64,000 nt of DNA from Limosilactobacillus secaliphilus (GTDB lineage: Bacteria > Bacillota > Bacilli > Lactobacillales > Lactobacillaceae). Below are positions 8,526 to 15,513 of the stretch, piece after piece. The stretch is from positions 127,145 to 191,144 of the forward strand of contig NZ_JQBW01000006.1 in assembly GCF_001437055.1 (NCBI RefSeq), read 5' to 3'. The notes under the pieces are model-generated. The model saw only the letters and a list, made by a program, of their open reading frames with translations. It was not told the DNA's origin and searched no databases. Both the position numbers and the translations under genes were made by a program. Positions within the stretch are counted from its first letter, which is position 1, and each line of letters opens with the position of its first letter.

Positions 8526-8542
8526 TGACAATGAAGTGACAA
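8526..8542 (+). repeat. Paired TGACAA repeats, candidate recombinase arm sites (left)
   Basis: TGACAA occurs at 8526-8531 and 8537-8542, 11 bases apart, 123 bases inside the left att copy. The same pair with the same 11-base spacing occurs at 9544-9560 near the right copy. Arm-type integrase sites show this arrangement. Confidence 0.5.
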
Positions 8543-8610
8543 CAAATTAATAGGGAGAAAATCATTTACAAATAGCTATACATGCCCCTATTACGTATAA
8601 TTTCAGGTAC

Positions 8611-8700
8611 AAAAAAAGAGCGCCTATTAAGCGCCCTAACCGGTTCGACAACAAGTAGCTAACTTGAAATCATTTTGCACGCCGGCATAATCTTATTGAC
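8611..8700 (-). ncRNA. Small minus-strand RNA, candidate antitoxin of a divergent type I module
   Basis: A good promoter reads leftward: TTGTAA (8734-8729), 16 bases, TATAAT (8712-8707), giving a start near 8700. The RNA would run about 85 bases to a terminator (GGGCGC...GGCGCTC then TTTTTTT, to 8611). It has no ORF. Its very 5' end reads TCAATAAGATTATG, which is perfectly complementary to 14 bases of the mRNA of the 29-codon ORF (8810-8823). The complement arises because CATAATCTTATTGA is repeated at 8686-8699 and 8810-8823. Confidence 0.6.
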
Positions 8701-8823
8701 ACCTGTATTATAGCATATAACATCTATGTTACAATACAAAAGCACGCTGAAAGGTAGCTCCTTTCAATGTTAGTGTGTGTTTGGAGGTGACTCCAATGCA
8801 CCATTTGTGCATAATCTTATTGA
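8686..8823 (+). repeat. Direct repeat CATAATCTTATTGA in the divergent module
   Basis: The 14-mer is at 8686-8699 (5' end of the minus RNA) and again at 8810-8823 (codons 5-10 of the small ORF). Copies on either side of divergent promoters let one RNA pair with the other in trans, as DRa/DRb do in the pAD1 par locus. Confidence 0.7.
8696..8723 (+). promoter_or_regulatory. Promoter of the 29-codon ORF
   Basis: TTGACA (8696-8701) is followed after 16 bases by TAACAT (8718-8723). It overlaps the leftward promoter of the antisense-like RNA, so the two may compete. Confidence 0.5.
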
Positions 8824-8885
8824 TTGTGTCTAGTAAGCACATAAAACACTTAATTGCATGGCTACTTAAGCATTGCCTTAAATAG
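8796..8885 (+). CDS. 29-residue hydrophobic/basic peptide, candidate type I toxin
   Basis: ATG 8796 is preceded by TTGGAGGTGACTCCA, a very strong ribosome site that can itself fold (GGAG with CTCC). The peptide starts MHHLCIILLIVSS, a short membrane-type segment, and continues with a basic amphipathic part KHIKHLIAWLLKHCLK. Small size, one hydrophobic segment, charged tail, structured leader and an adjacent RNA with perfect complementarity fit Fst/TisB-like toxins that insert in the membrane. I cannot assign it to a named family. It lies inside the element remnant, where addiction modules are common. Confidence 0.6.
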   Translation: MHHLCIILLIVSSKHIKHLIAWLLKHCLK

Positions 8886-8891
8886 TTTTAT

Positions 8892-8925
8892 CAGCGCTCA
8901 GTTTAAACTGGGCGCTCTTTTAGTA
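8892..8925 (+). terminator. Terminator of the small toxin-like gene
   Basis: GCGCTCAGT and ACTGGGCGC pair around TTAA, and TCTTTTAG follows. The GGCGCTC stem is shared, in inverted orientation, with the terminator of the divergent RNA at 8617-8636. Confidence 0.75.
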
Positions 8926-8949
8926 TAACGCAAAAAAGTCCCCTTTGAA

Positions 8950-8993
8950 GTGAACCTTATAGTTGGACAAAATAATCCAACTATGGGGTTCAC
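8950..8993. repeat. Long inverted repeat at the 5' end of the recombinase remnant
   Basis: GTGAACC-TT-ATAGTTGG and CCAACTAT-GG-GGTTCAC form 15 pairs interrupted by one 2-base mismatch, around a 10-base loop. It marks where the recognisable recombinase frame begins and could be an insertion-sequence footprint or a regulatory hairpin. Confidence 0.6.
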
Positions 8994-9540
8994 TGTAAGG
9001 ATTATCCTTAACAATAAGATATTAAGTGACTCAGAGAACGGAAAAATTGTCCATGGTGTTTCTTTGCATACGCTACTAGAAGAAATTATGCTCCATGTAC
9101 GTAAAAAGTATCGAAATGCAACTTACTATAATTATCAAACAATGCGGCGAATCTTTTAGCGGAATTATGTGATAACGTTCTAGTTGAACGAATTACTCCA
9201 CGGATAATGTCCAAATTAATTGAGAACTTAATGTATAGTGAACGAAGTATACCTGACGCCTGCGCATCCAAATATAAGTATTTTTTCATGAAGTTATAGG
9301 ATAAGCAGCTGAGAACGCCATATTAAAGAAAATCCAATGGATAAGGTGAAAGTGGATTATAAGACCATCAGTTCAAGGAAAATTGAAAATAAGTTTCTGG
9401 AACGAGATGAGCTTGGCGTTCCTCTATACGTAATTCAAAAACGCGTTGGCCATGAAAACAGCAAAATAACTCAACAGATATATTTACATGTCACCCAAAA
9501 GGCAATAGAAAAAGAGGTAGCAAAACTCGATGAATTGTAA
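8950..9540 (+). pseudogene. Decayed tyrosine recombinase (integrase)
   Basis: Three pieces in different frames add up to one integrase. Positions 8990-9150 encode an N-terminal arm-binding-like part ending in YYNYQTMRR. A frameshift leads to 9140-9290, which reads like a core-binding domain (LLAELCDNVLVERITPRIMS, then YKYFFMKL and a stop). From 9337 the frame VKVDYKTISS...FLERDEL runs directly into GVPLYVIQKRVGHENSKITQ and IYLHVT. The last part is the classic C-terminus with the His of box II and the nucleophilic Tyr. The catalytic Arg and the HxxR motif, which normally lie between DEL and GVPLY (roughly 200 residues), are deleted. The gene therefore cannot make an active recombinase. It reads toward the right att copy. 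Confidence 0.8.
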
Positions 9541-9543
9541 TTT

Positions 9544-9560
9544 TGACAATAATCTGACAA
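9544..9560 (+). repeat. Paired TGACAA repeats, candidate recombinase arm sites (right)
   Basis: TGACAA at 9544-9549 and 9555-9560 has the same 11-base period as the pair at 8526-8542. It begins 4 bases past the recombinase stop and about 100 bases from the right att copy. Confidence 0.5.
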
Positions 9561-9571
9561 TAATTACATTC

Positions 9572-9596
9572 AAAGAGAAAGGTTGCCTCTTTTTAT
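9572..9596 (+). terminator. Weak terminator after the recombinase remnant
   Basis: AAAGAG pairs with CTCTTT around a short loop, followed by TTATTT. The stem is short. Confidence 0.35.
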
Positions 9597-9619
9597 TTAG
9601 CAAATTTTTATCGCGTAAA

Positions 9620-9656
9620 CAAAAAAAAGAACCCTTGTATATCAAGGATTCTTTCA
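9620..9656 (-). terminator. Present terminator of rplS
   Basis: On the minus strand AAGAATCCTTG pairs with CAAGGGTTCTT and is followed by TTTTTTTG, right after the rplS stop. It lies inside the element, so it was probably brought in by the insertion. Confidence 0.8.
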
Positions 9657-9661
9657 GTCGT

Positions 9662-9719
9662 CTTACTTGTCGGCGTCGCGGCGCTTTTCAGCGATACGAG
9701 TAGCCTTACCAGTACGTGC
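9662..9719 (-). repeat. rplS 3' end copy (candidate att site, right)
   Basis: This copy forms the real end of rplS: 17 full codons with the stop and flanking bases. It is 57/58 identical to 8346-8403. The element restored an intact L19 tail, so insertion did not damage the gene. Confidence 0.85.
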
Positions 9720-10028
9720 ACGCAGGTAGTACAGCTTTGCACGACGAACACGACCATGACGGATAACGTCGATCTTTTCAACCCGTGGTGAGTTTACTGG
9801 GAAGGTACGTTCAACACCAACACCGTTACTAATCTTACGAACAGTGTAGGTAGCAGAGATACCGGAACCGTGACGCTTGATAACTACCCCTTCGAATAAT
9901 TGAACACGTTCACGTGAACCTTCGACGATCAGTGCGTGTACCCGAACGGTGTCACCGGCGCGGAAGTCCGGAATGTCGTCACGTAATTGGCTAGCAGTGA
10001 TCTTTTCAATCAATTGATTTTGACGCAT
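9663..10028 (-). CDS. rplS: 50S ribosomal protein L19
   Basis: The 121-residue protein has the usual L19 length and sequence ([20 protein letters not shown], then [18 protein letters not shown] and [14 protein letters not shown]). L19 sits at the 30S-50S interface. The gene is the last of the rimM-trmD-rplS run but has its own promoter and leader 110 bases upstream. Its last 18 codons overlap the att duplication described at 9662-9719. Confidence 0.97.
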   Translation of the reverse strand: MRQNQLIEKITASQLRDDIPDFRAGDTVRVHALIVEGSRERVQLFEGVVIKRHGSGISATYTVRKISNGVGVERTFPVNSPRVEKIDVIRHGRVRRAKLYYLRARTGKATRIAEKRRDADK

Positions 10029-10138
10029 AACTATTCTTTCCTTTCTCCGACATTCATTCTTCCCTCGGGACAGCGGAATATCGTTTATGCGGCTAAACAG
10101 CCATAAATAAATATACCACAGATAATAAGGGCACTCAA
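10029..10138 (-). promoter_or_regulatory. rplS promoter and structured leader (L19-leader-like)
   Basis: TTGAGT (10138-10133), 17 bases, TATATT (10115-10110) is a good promoter directly behind the trmD stop. The roughly 75-base leader has GGCTGTTTAGCC and CTGTCCCGAGGGA-type short stems before GGAGAAAGGAAAG. Firmicutes rplS often carries an L19 leader that binds the protein for feedback control. Assignment to that Rfam family is inferred and not tested. Confidence 0.55.
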
Positions 10139-10141
10139 GCC

Positions 10142-10909
10142 TTAATTGTCCTCATCATCCTTTTCTTCCATATCAAGTTTCAGGTCCTGCAACATGATCT
10201 GCTGCTCACGGTTCAACGGGGCGGTCTTCAAAAGGTCGGGACGGCGCTCTAAAGTCCGCTTTAACGACTCCCGCATCCGCCATTCCTTGATCTTCTGGTG
10301 GTTGCCGCTCGTCAGAACTTCAGGCACCTTCATCCCCCGGAAGTCAGCCGGCCTTGTGTATTGAGGATATTCCAATAAGCCGTTGGAGAAGGAATCGCCC
10401 ATTGGGGACGCTTGATTACCCAACACACCAGGAACGAAGCGCACGGTGGCATCGATCATCACCATTGCCGCCAATTCACCGCCAGTCAGTACATAGTCGC
10501 CTAAGGAAGCCTCGTCGGTCACCAGGTGACGAATCCGCTCGTCATAGCCTTCGTAGTGACCACAGATAAACGTCAAGTGCTCCTCTTGGGCCAGTTCTTT
10601 GGCATAGGCTTGGTCAAAGCGGCGGCCAGCCGGATCCATCAAAATTACCCGACCTGGTTCATAATGGGCTTCTTTGGCCTGTTTTTGCACCGCGTCCATG
10701 GCATCAAAAATTGGCTGGGCTTGCAGCAGCATGCCGGCACCACCGCCAAAGGGTGCGTCATCAACATGATTGTGCTTATCAGTCGTGTACTGACGAAAAT
10801 CAGTAACATTAATATCGATAAAGCCATTTTCCTGCGCATGGCCAACCATTGATTCACCCATGGTCGCCTTAAACATATCAGGGAAGAGACTGAGAATATC
10901 AATCCGCAT
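10142..10909 (-). CDS. trmD: tRNA (guanine-N1)-methyltransferase TrmD
   Basis: The 255-residue SPOUT enzyme makes m1G37 in tRNAs to prevent +1 frameshifting. The trefoil-knot SAM site is visible as [15 protein letters not shown] and [16 protein letters not shown], with the catalytic Asp in the QASPMGDSF segment nearby. It starts [13 protein letters not shown] as usual. It overlaps rimM by one base (the shared A of the stop and start), so they are translationally coupled. Confidence 0.97.
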   Translation of the reverse strand: MRIDILSLFPDMFKATMGESMVGHAQENGFIDINVTDFRQYTTDKHNHVDDAPFGGGAGMLLQAQPIFDAMDAVQKQAKEAHYEPGRVILMDPAGRRFDQAYAKELAQEEHLTFICGHYEGYDERIRHLVTDEASLGDYVLTGGELAAMVMIDATVRFVPGVLGNQASPMGDSFSNGLLEYPQYTRPADFRGMKVPEVLTSGNHQKIKEWRMRESLKRTLERRPDLLKTAPLNREQQIMLQDLKLDMEEKDDEDN

Positions 10910-11424
10910 TATTCAAGACCCTCCATTAATTCAACAATGACCTTTTGCTCATCCAAGTCGACCTTTTTGATGACATCCTTGATGACCGGTAACAGGAGGT
11001 CCTTTTTATTTGGTCGTTCAACAACCCAGACGTCATTTGCTCCGGGAGCCATAATCTCCTTGATCTTGCCTAAAGGACGGCCATCAGTAGTTTCAACCTG
11101 CAGGCCAATGATCTGGTGGTAATAATAAGCACCATCCTCAAGTGGCTGCTGCTGATCCTCAGCGACTGATAAGAAACAATTGCGGAATGGTTCAACGTCA
11201 TTAATGTTGTCGTATTCGGCAAACTTCAGCAGCTGCATGCCCTTATGCGGCCGGGCTTGTTCCACGGTGACTGGAACCAGTTGATCACCCTTTTCAATCA
11301 TCAGTGAAGCACCCTGCTTGAAACGCTCATCGGCAAAGTCAGTGATCGAGACCACCTTTACTTCGCCACGAATCCCATGCGTGTTGACAATCCTACCCAC
11401 ATGGTAATAGTGATTCTTTTCCAT
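10909..11424 (-). CDS. rimM: Ribosome maturation factor RimM
   Basis: The 171-residue protein has an N-terminal RimM domain ([16 protein letters not shown]) and a C-terminal PRC-barrel ([20 protein letters not shown]). It helps assemble the 30S head around S19. GGGGATGAG lies before the start. It heads the rimM-trmD pair. A -10 (TATAAT on minus, 11468-11463) lies upstream after the khpA terminator, with a poor -35. Confidence 0.96.
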   Translation of the reverse strand: MEKNHYYHVGRIVNTHGIRGEVKVVSITDFADERFKQGASLMIEKGDQLVPVTVEQARPHKGMQLLKFAEYDNINDVEPFRNCFLSVAEDQQQPLEDGAYYYHQIIGLQVETTDGRPLGKIKEIMAPGANDVWVVERPNKKDLLLPVIKDVIKKVDLDEQKVIVELMEGLE

Positions 11425-11513
11425 AATGGCTCATCCCCTTCTAGCATTTTCGTGTCGTGCAAATTATAACATTGTGGATTAGTTACGCTCAGTTGATTAA
11501 CTATGGGCAAATT

Positions 11514-11546
11514 AAAAAGGATCGGCAGACGTGCCGGTCCTTTTTG
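11514..11546 (-). terminator. Terminator after khpA
   Basis: AAAAAGGATCGGCA pairs with TGCCGGTCCTTTTTG with a 4-base loop, just past the khpA stop. It separates rpsP-khpA from rimM-trmD. Confidence 0.85.
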
Positions 11547-11548
11547 TT

Positions 11549-11818
11549 TTAATGGCGGTGATCATTAATGACTAACCTGATCTTTTTGTCATTTACCCGC
11601 TTATTACGTGCACCTTCAACCACCGTGCGTAACGCGCTGGCTACGTGCCCCTGCCGACCAATTACCCGACCGACATCAGCAGGATCAACATCGAGAACAT
11701 ACTCATGATAACGATTGCTGTCGCGCTTAGTGACGTTTACCCGGTCTGGATAACGTACTAAAGGCTTCACCAAAGTCTCGATGAGTTTTGGAAAATCTGT
11801 TGTCAACATGACCATCAT
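11549..11818 (-). CDS. khpA: KH-domain RNA-binding protein KhpA (YlqC)
   Basis: The 89-residue protein has one KH domain with the GxxG loop in VGRVIGRQGHVASAL (about residues 50-64). KhpA pairs with KhpB/EloR in Firmicutes to bind sRNAs and influence cell elongation. It follows rpsP by three bases, the standard rpsP-khpA arrangement. ATG 11818 is used; an ATG three codons later is also possible. Confidence 0.9.
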   Translation of the reverse strand: MMVMLTTDFPKLIETLVKPLVRYPDRVNVTKRDSNRYHEYVLDVDPADVGRVIGRQGHVASALRTVVEGARNKRVNDKKIRLVINDHRH

Positions 11819-11821
11819 CCA

Positions 11822-12097
11822 CTACTTCTTAGCGTACTTAGCTTCGTGATACTTCTTCATCACACCAGCCTTTTGCAGCATGTTGCGAACAGTATCAGAA
11901 GGCTGTGCACCTTTTTGCAACCAATCCATCACAGCGTCTTCGTCGAACTTAATCTGCTTTGGAGTAGTCAATGGGTTGTAGTAACCAAGACTAGTGATAA
12001 AACGGCCATCACGTGGTGAACGTGAGTCGGCAACCACGATCCGGTAGAATGGGCGCCGCTTAGAGCCCATCCGCTTCAAACGAATCTTAACTGACAT
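11822..12097 (-). CDS. rpsP: 30S ribosomal protein S16
   Basis: The 91-residue protein starts [20 protein letters not shown], the S16 signature. The start is ATG 12097 with AAGGAGG 8 bases ahead; an upstream in-frame GTG at 12106 overlaps that ribosome site and is rejected. First gene of the S16-KhpA unit. Confidence 0.97.
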   Translation of the reverse strand: MSVKIRLKRMGSKRRPFYRIVVADSRSPRDGRFITSLGYYNPLTTPKQIKFDEDAVMDWLQKGAQPSDTVRNMLQKAGVMKKYHEAKYAKK

Positions 12098-12134
12098 CAA
12101 TGACACCTCCTTGAATTTATTTCTAACAGCTAAT

Positions 12135-12163
12135 AATATAACAAGTTTTCAAATGAATGTAAA
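12135..12163 (-). promoter_or_regulatory. Promoter of rpsP
   Basis: On the minus strand TTTACA (12163-12158), 17 bases, TATATT (12140-12135). The S16 start is about 40 bases downstream. Confidence 0.7.
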
Positions 12164-12230
12164 GGGATTTTTCTTGACAGTCTTCAGCATTTTTCAAAAA
12201 GCAGTTAACTGCCCATTACAATAGCGCATT

Positions 12231-13676
12231 CTAGTGTTTACGGCGCAATCGACGCAGCTTCTTGATCCGCTTCATCTTATCCTTCTTCATCTTCCGGGCC
12301 ATCCGGTTCATTGCCATCTGCCCCATCTTGCCACCCGGCATGGCGCCACCCATCATGTTCTGCATGGCACCAAAGTTACCGTTAGTGATCTGCTTCATCA
12401 TCTTGCGCATCTGGTTGAACTGCTTGATCATCCGGTTGACTTCCACAATCGGGCGTCCAGAACCGGCTGCTAAACGACGGCGGCGACTCGGACTCATCAA
12501 GTCAGGGTCTTCCCGCTCGGCCGGTGTCATCGACTGAATGATGGCCTTAATGTGGACAAAGGTCTTGGGATCCATGTGCATGTTCTTCAAGGCCGGATTA
12601 TTGGCCATGCCCGGGATCATCTTCATGATGTTTTCCATTGGGCCCATCTTTGTGACTTGATCCAACTGGGCAACAAAGTCATTGTAGTCGAATTCGTTGG
12701 CCCGCATCTTGTCCATTGCTTCTTGGGCCTGTTCTTCGTCAACGTTCTTCTGGGCCTTTTCAATCAAGGTCAGCATGTCACCCATGCCCAAGATCCGGGA
12801 AGCCATCCGGTCAGGGTGGAAGACGTCCAAGTCAGACATCTTTTCACCTTCACCGACAAACTTGATCGGCTTGCCAGTAACGGCCCGAATTGACATGGCA
12901 GCACCACCACGGGTGTCACCATCCAGCTTGGTCAGAACAACACCAGTAATATCCAGTTTGTCATCAAAGCCCTGGGCAGTGTTGACTGCGTTTTGACCAG
13001 TCATCGCATCAACAACCAGCAGGATTTCATCTGGGTGGGCCAGCTCTTTGATTTGGGCCAACTCATTCATCAATGTTTCATCGATTTGCAGACGACCAGC
13101 GGTATCGATGATGACGTAATCGTTCTTGTCTTCGTGGGCCTTGGCTAACCCTTCTTTGACGATCTGAACAGGGTTTTCATCCGTCCCCTTTTGGAAGACT
13201 GGTACATCGATGGAATCCGCCACCTGTTGCAGTTGAGTAATGGCGGCTGGCCGGTAAACATCGGCGGCGATGAACAGTGGGCGGGCATGCTGCTCCTCTT
13301 TCAGGCGCTTGGCCAGTTTCCCGGCAGTGGTCGTTTTACCGGCACCTTGCAGCCCAACCATCATGATGACAGTCGGAATATGGTCGGCTTTGTTCAACGG
13401 GACAGCTTCCTGACCCATCAATTCGGTCAATTGTTCATCAACGATCTTGACGATTTGCTGTGCCGGGTTCAGGCCCTTAAGCACTTCGGCCCCTGCCGCC
13501 TTTTGACGAACGGTCTTTACGAAGTCCTTGACAACCTTGAAGTTGACGTCGGCTTCCAAGAGGGCCATCCGGATTTCCCGCATTGTTTCACGCAGGTCTT
13601 CCTCCGTCACTTTCGGTTTGCGGCGTAATTTTTCCATCGCCTTCTGCAGGCGTTCGGTTAGTCCTTCAAATGCCAT
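12231..13676 (-). CDS. ffh: Signal recognition particle protein Ffh
   Basis: The 481-residue SRP GTPase has an NG domain with GLQGAGKTTT (G1), DTAGRLQID (G3) and TKLDGDTRGGAA (G4). The C-terminal M domain is very Met-rich (MMKQITNGNFGAMQNMMGGA) and binds signal peptides and 4.5S RNA. The basic tail KKDKMKRIKKLRRLRRKH is longer than in E. coli. It delivers nascent membrane proteins to FtsY, encoded two genes upstream. It lies 6 bases behind ylxM. Confidence 0.97.
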   Translation of the reverse strand: MAFEGLTERLQKAMEKLRRKPKVTEEDLRETMREIRMALLEADVNFKVVKDFVKTVRQKAAGAEVLKGLNPAQQIVKIVDEQLTELMGQEAVPLNKADHIPTVIMMVGLQGAGKTTTAGKLAKRLKEEQHARPLFIAADVYRPAAITQLQQVADSIDVPVFQKGTDENPVQIVKEGLAKAHEDKNDYVIIDTAGRLQIDETLMNELAQIKELAHPDEILLVVDAMTGQNAVNTAQGFDDKLDITGVVLTKLDGDTRGGAAMSIRAVTGKPIKFVGEGEKMSDLDVFHPDRMASRILGMGDMLTLIEKAQKNVDEEQAQEAMDKMRANEFDYNDFVAQLDQVTKMGPMENIMKMIPGMANNPALKNMHMDPKTFVHIKAIIQSMTPAEREDPDLMSPSRRRRLAAGSGRPIVEVNRMIKQFNQMRKMMKQITNGNFGAMQNMMGGAMPGGKMGQMAMNRMARKMKKDKMKRIKKLRRLRRKH

Positions 13677-13682
13677 GAATCT

Positions 13683-14024
13683 TTACTCCTCTTCCAACGT
13701 TTCCATCCCGTTAACCAGCTTATTCAAGTATTGGTCATCCGGGTAATGATCTTGCACATACTGCTTAATCTGGTCCGCTTGCTCATTACGCTTAACAAAG
13801 TCGCGGTACAAATGCAGCTTCTGTTCGTAGTCTTCAAGCGCCTTCACTGTGCGTTTGATATTATCATAAACTGCCTGTCGTGACACGGCAAAGTTCTCAG
13901 CGATTTCTCCCAGCGAATAATCATCCGCATAGTAGAGTTCAATATATTCCTCCTGCTTATCGGTCAAGAGGGGCTGATAGAACTCCAGGAGAGCATTCAC
14001 ACGTTCATTTTTGGCTAGTTCCAT
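13683..14024 (-). CDS. ylxM: YlxM/UPF0122 family helix-turn-helix protein, SRP accessory
   Basis: The 113-residue protein has a sigma-70 region-4-like HTH ([22 protein letters not shown]). YlxM is found only next to ffh/ftsY in Firmicutes; the streptococcal one stimulates SRP GTPase. Location between ftsY and ffh supports this role. Length is typical. Confidence 0.9.
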   Translation of the reverse strand: MELAKNERVNALLEFYQPLLTDKQEEYIELYYADDYSLGEIAENFAVSRQAVYDNIKRTVKALEDYEQKLHLYRDFVKRNEQADQIKQYVQDHYPDDQYLNKLVNGMETLEEE

Positions 14025-14039
14025 GCGACCACCTGCTTA

Positions 14040-15497
14040 TTATTCATTGACTAAGCCCTTGAAGAGCCCATAGACAAACTCGCTAGCGTCGAAGTCAGCT
14101 AAGTCATCGACATGTTCACCCAAGCCCACCAATTTAACTGGTAGGTGCAGTTCATTACGGATTGCCAGTACGATGCCGCCCCGGGCAGTCCCGTCGAGCT
14201 TGGTCAACACAATCCCGGTGACGTCGGTACTTTCCTTGAACATCTTGGCCTGGGTCAGCGCATTCTGACCAGTCGTGGCGTCCAGAACCAGCAAGACTTC
14301 GTGCGGTGCGTCTGGAATCTCACGTGACAGAATCCGCTTCATCTTGGCCAACTCGTTCATCAGGTTGACCTTATTCTGCAGCCGCCCGGCAGTATCAACG
14401 AGCAAGAAGTCGTAATTCTCTGCCTTGGCCTTCTTAACACCATCAAAGACTACTGCCGCTGGGTCGCCGTTTTCTGGGCCGGTAACAATATCGACCCCGT
14501 CACGTTTTGCCCAGACATCCAGCTGTTCAACGGCACCCGCCCGGAACGTGTCAGCAGCCGCAAGCAAAACTTTCTTGCCCTGACGCTTGTAACGGGCGGC
14601 CAGCTTACCAATGGTGGTCGTCTTGCCGGCACCGTTGACACCGACAAACATGATCACCGTTGGGCCACTCTTGGCGTAGTTAATTTCGTTGTTCTCACCG
14701 TTGCCAGCTTCTTCATATAAAGAAACCATCTTTTCGATGATCACGTTGGAAACTTCCTGCTTGCTCTTGGCATTTTGCAGCTTAACTTCTTCCTGCAAGG
14801 AGTCGCTGAGCTTCATTGCCATGTCGTAGCCAACATCAGACTCGATCATCAAATCTTCCAGATCATCAAAGAAGTCTTCGTCAACGTGGCGGAAGTTGGC
14901 TAAGAAACGGTTCAACCGGGCACCAAAGCCGGTTCGTGACTTCTCCAGTCCCCGATCATAACGTTCCTCTTCGGTCTGCTTTGGCTCTTCACTCTGCTGT
15001 GCCTCCTCGCTTTTGGCACTGCTGGAAGTAGGAGCTTCGCTATTGGCTGCTACACTGGCCGCTTCAGCTTCATCAGCTTCACTAGTCGATTCAGCAGACT
15101 CACTTGCCTCAGCACTGACCGCGGATTCTTCTGAAGCAGCCGCCGATTCAGCTTGAGCAGCTGAACTGGCCTCATTGTTTTCACTATTGGCGCTTTCGGT
15201 TGCTGTTGACTCAGCGGCACTGTTTGCTTCACTAGTGTCGGCTTGACTGGCGCTTGCGGATGCTTCCGGCTCAGTACTTGCCGACGCCACTGAGCTTGAT
15301 GATGCACTTTGGCTCACTGCTGCACTGGAACTGGTTGTTTCACTGGCAGTTGATTCAGCAGGCTGGGCAACACTAGCAGATTCAGCACTCGTGACACTGC
15401 TAGCTGCTTGCGATTCAGTAGATTCAACAGGCTTTTCGCTGGCCGAACTAGCGGCCTCCGACTTTTTCTTACGGCGGAAAATATCAAATAATCCCAT
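14040..15497 (-). CDS. ftsY: Signal recognition particle receptor FtsY
   Basis: The 485-residue protein has a C-terminal NG GTPase domain (about 180-485) with VGVNGAGKTTTIGKL, DTAGRLQNK and TKLDGTARGG. Residues 12-170 are a low-complexity acidic region built almost only from Ser, Ala, Glu and Thr, much longer than the A domain of Bacillus FtsY (about 330 residues in total). It follows a basic MGLFDIFRRKKK start that can contact the membrane. It docks SRP-ribosome complexes at the membrane. Codon use in the region is varied (many different Ser codons), so it is not a simple DNA repeat. Confidence 0.96.
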   Translation of the reverse strand: MGLFDIFRRKKKSEAASSASEKPVESTESQAASSVTSAESASVAQPAESTASETTSSSAAVSQSASSSSVASASTEPEASASASQADTSEANSAAESTATESANSENNEASSAAQAESAAASEESAVSAEASESAESTSEADEAEAASVAANSEAPTSSSAKSEEAQQSEEPKQTEEERYDRGLEKSRTGFGARLNRFLANFRHVDEDFFDDLEDLMIESDVGYDMAMKLSDSLQEEVKLQNAKSKQEVSNVIIEKMVSLYEEAGNGENNEINYAKSGPTVIMFVGVNGAGKTTTIGKLAARYKRQGKKVLLAAADTFRAGAVEQLDVWAKRDGVDIVTGPENGDPAAVVFDGVKKAKAENYDFLLVDTAGRLQNKVNLMNELAKMKRILSREIPDAPHEVLLVLDATTGQNALTQAKMFKESTDVTGIVLTKLDGTARGGIVLAIRNELHLPVKLVGLGEHVDDLADFDASEFVYGLFKGLVNE

Positions 15498-15513
15498 TGT
15501 TCAACCTCCGTCT

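Larger units (their letters stand above)
8404..9661. mobile_element. Remnant of an integrative element inserted in rplS
   Basis: The stretch lies exactly between the two rplS-tail copies. It contains a broken tyrosine recombinase, paired TGACAA repeats near each end, and a two-RNA module with a small ORF. About 1.26 kb is far too short for a working phage or ICE. No structural, conjugation or replication genes are left, so this is a deletion derivative or a minimal satellite. The surviving terminator before 9661 replaces the original rplS terminator. Confidence 0.75.

Noticed and set aside
9086-9289. A 67-codon minus-strand ORF inside the recombinase remnant
   Set aside because: It is the complement of the core-binding part of the decayed integrase and has no ribosome site.
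12231-12900. Plus-strand ORFs over the ffh M domain
   Set aside because: They are antisense shadows created by the Met- and Lys-rich codons of ffh.
15000-15470. Ser/Ala region of ftsY as a DNA tandem repeat
   Set aside because: The codons vary and no fixed repeat unit is seen; it is protein-level low complexity.
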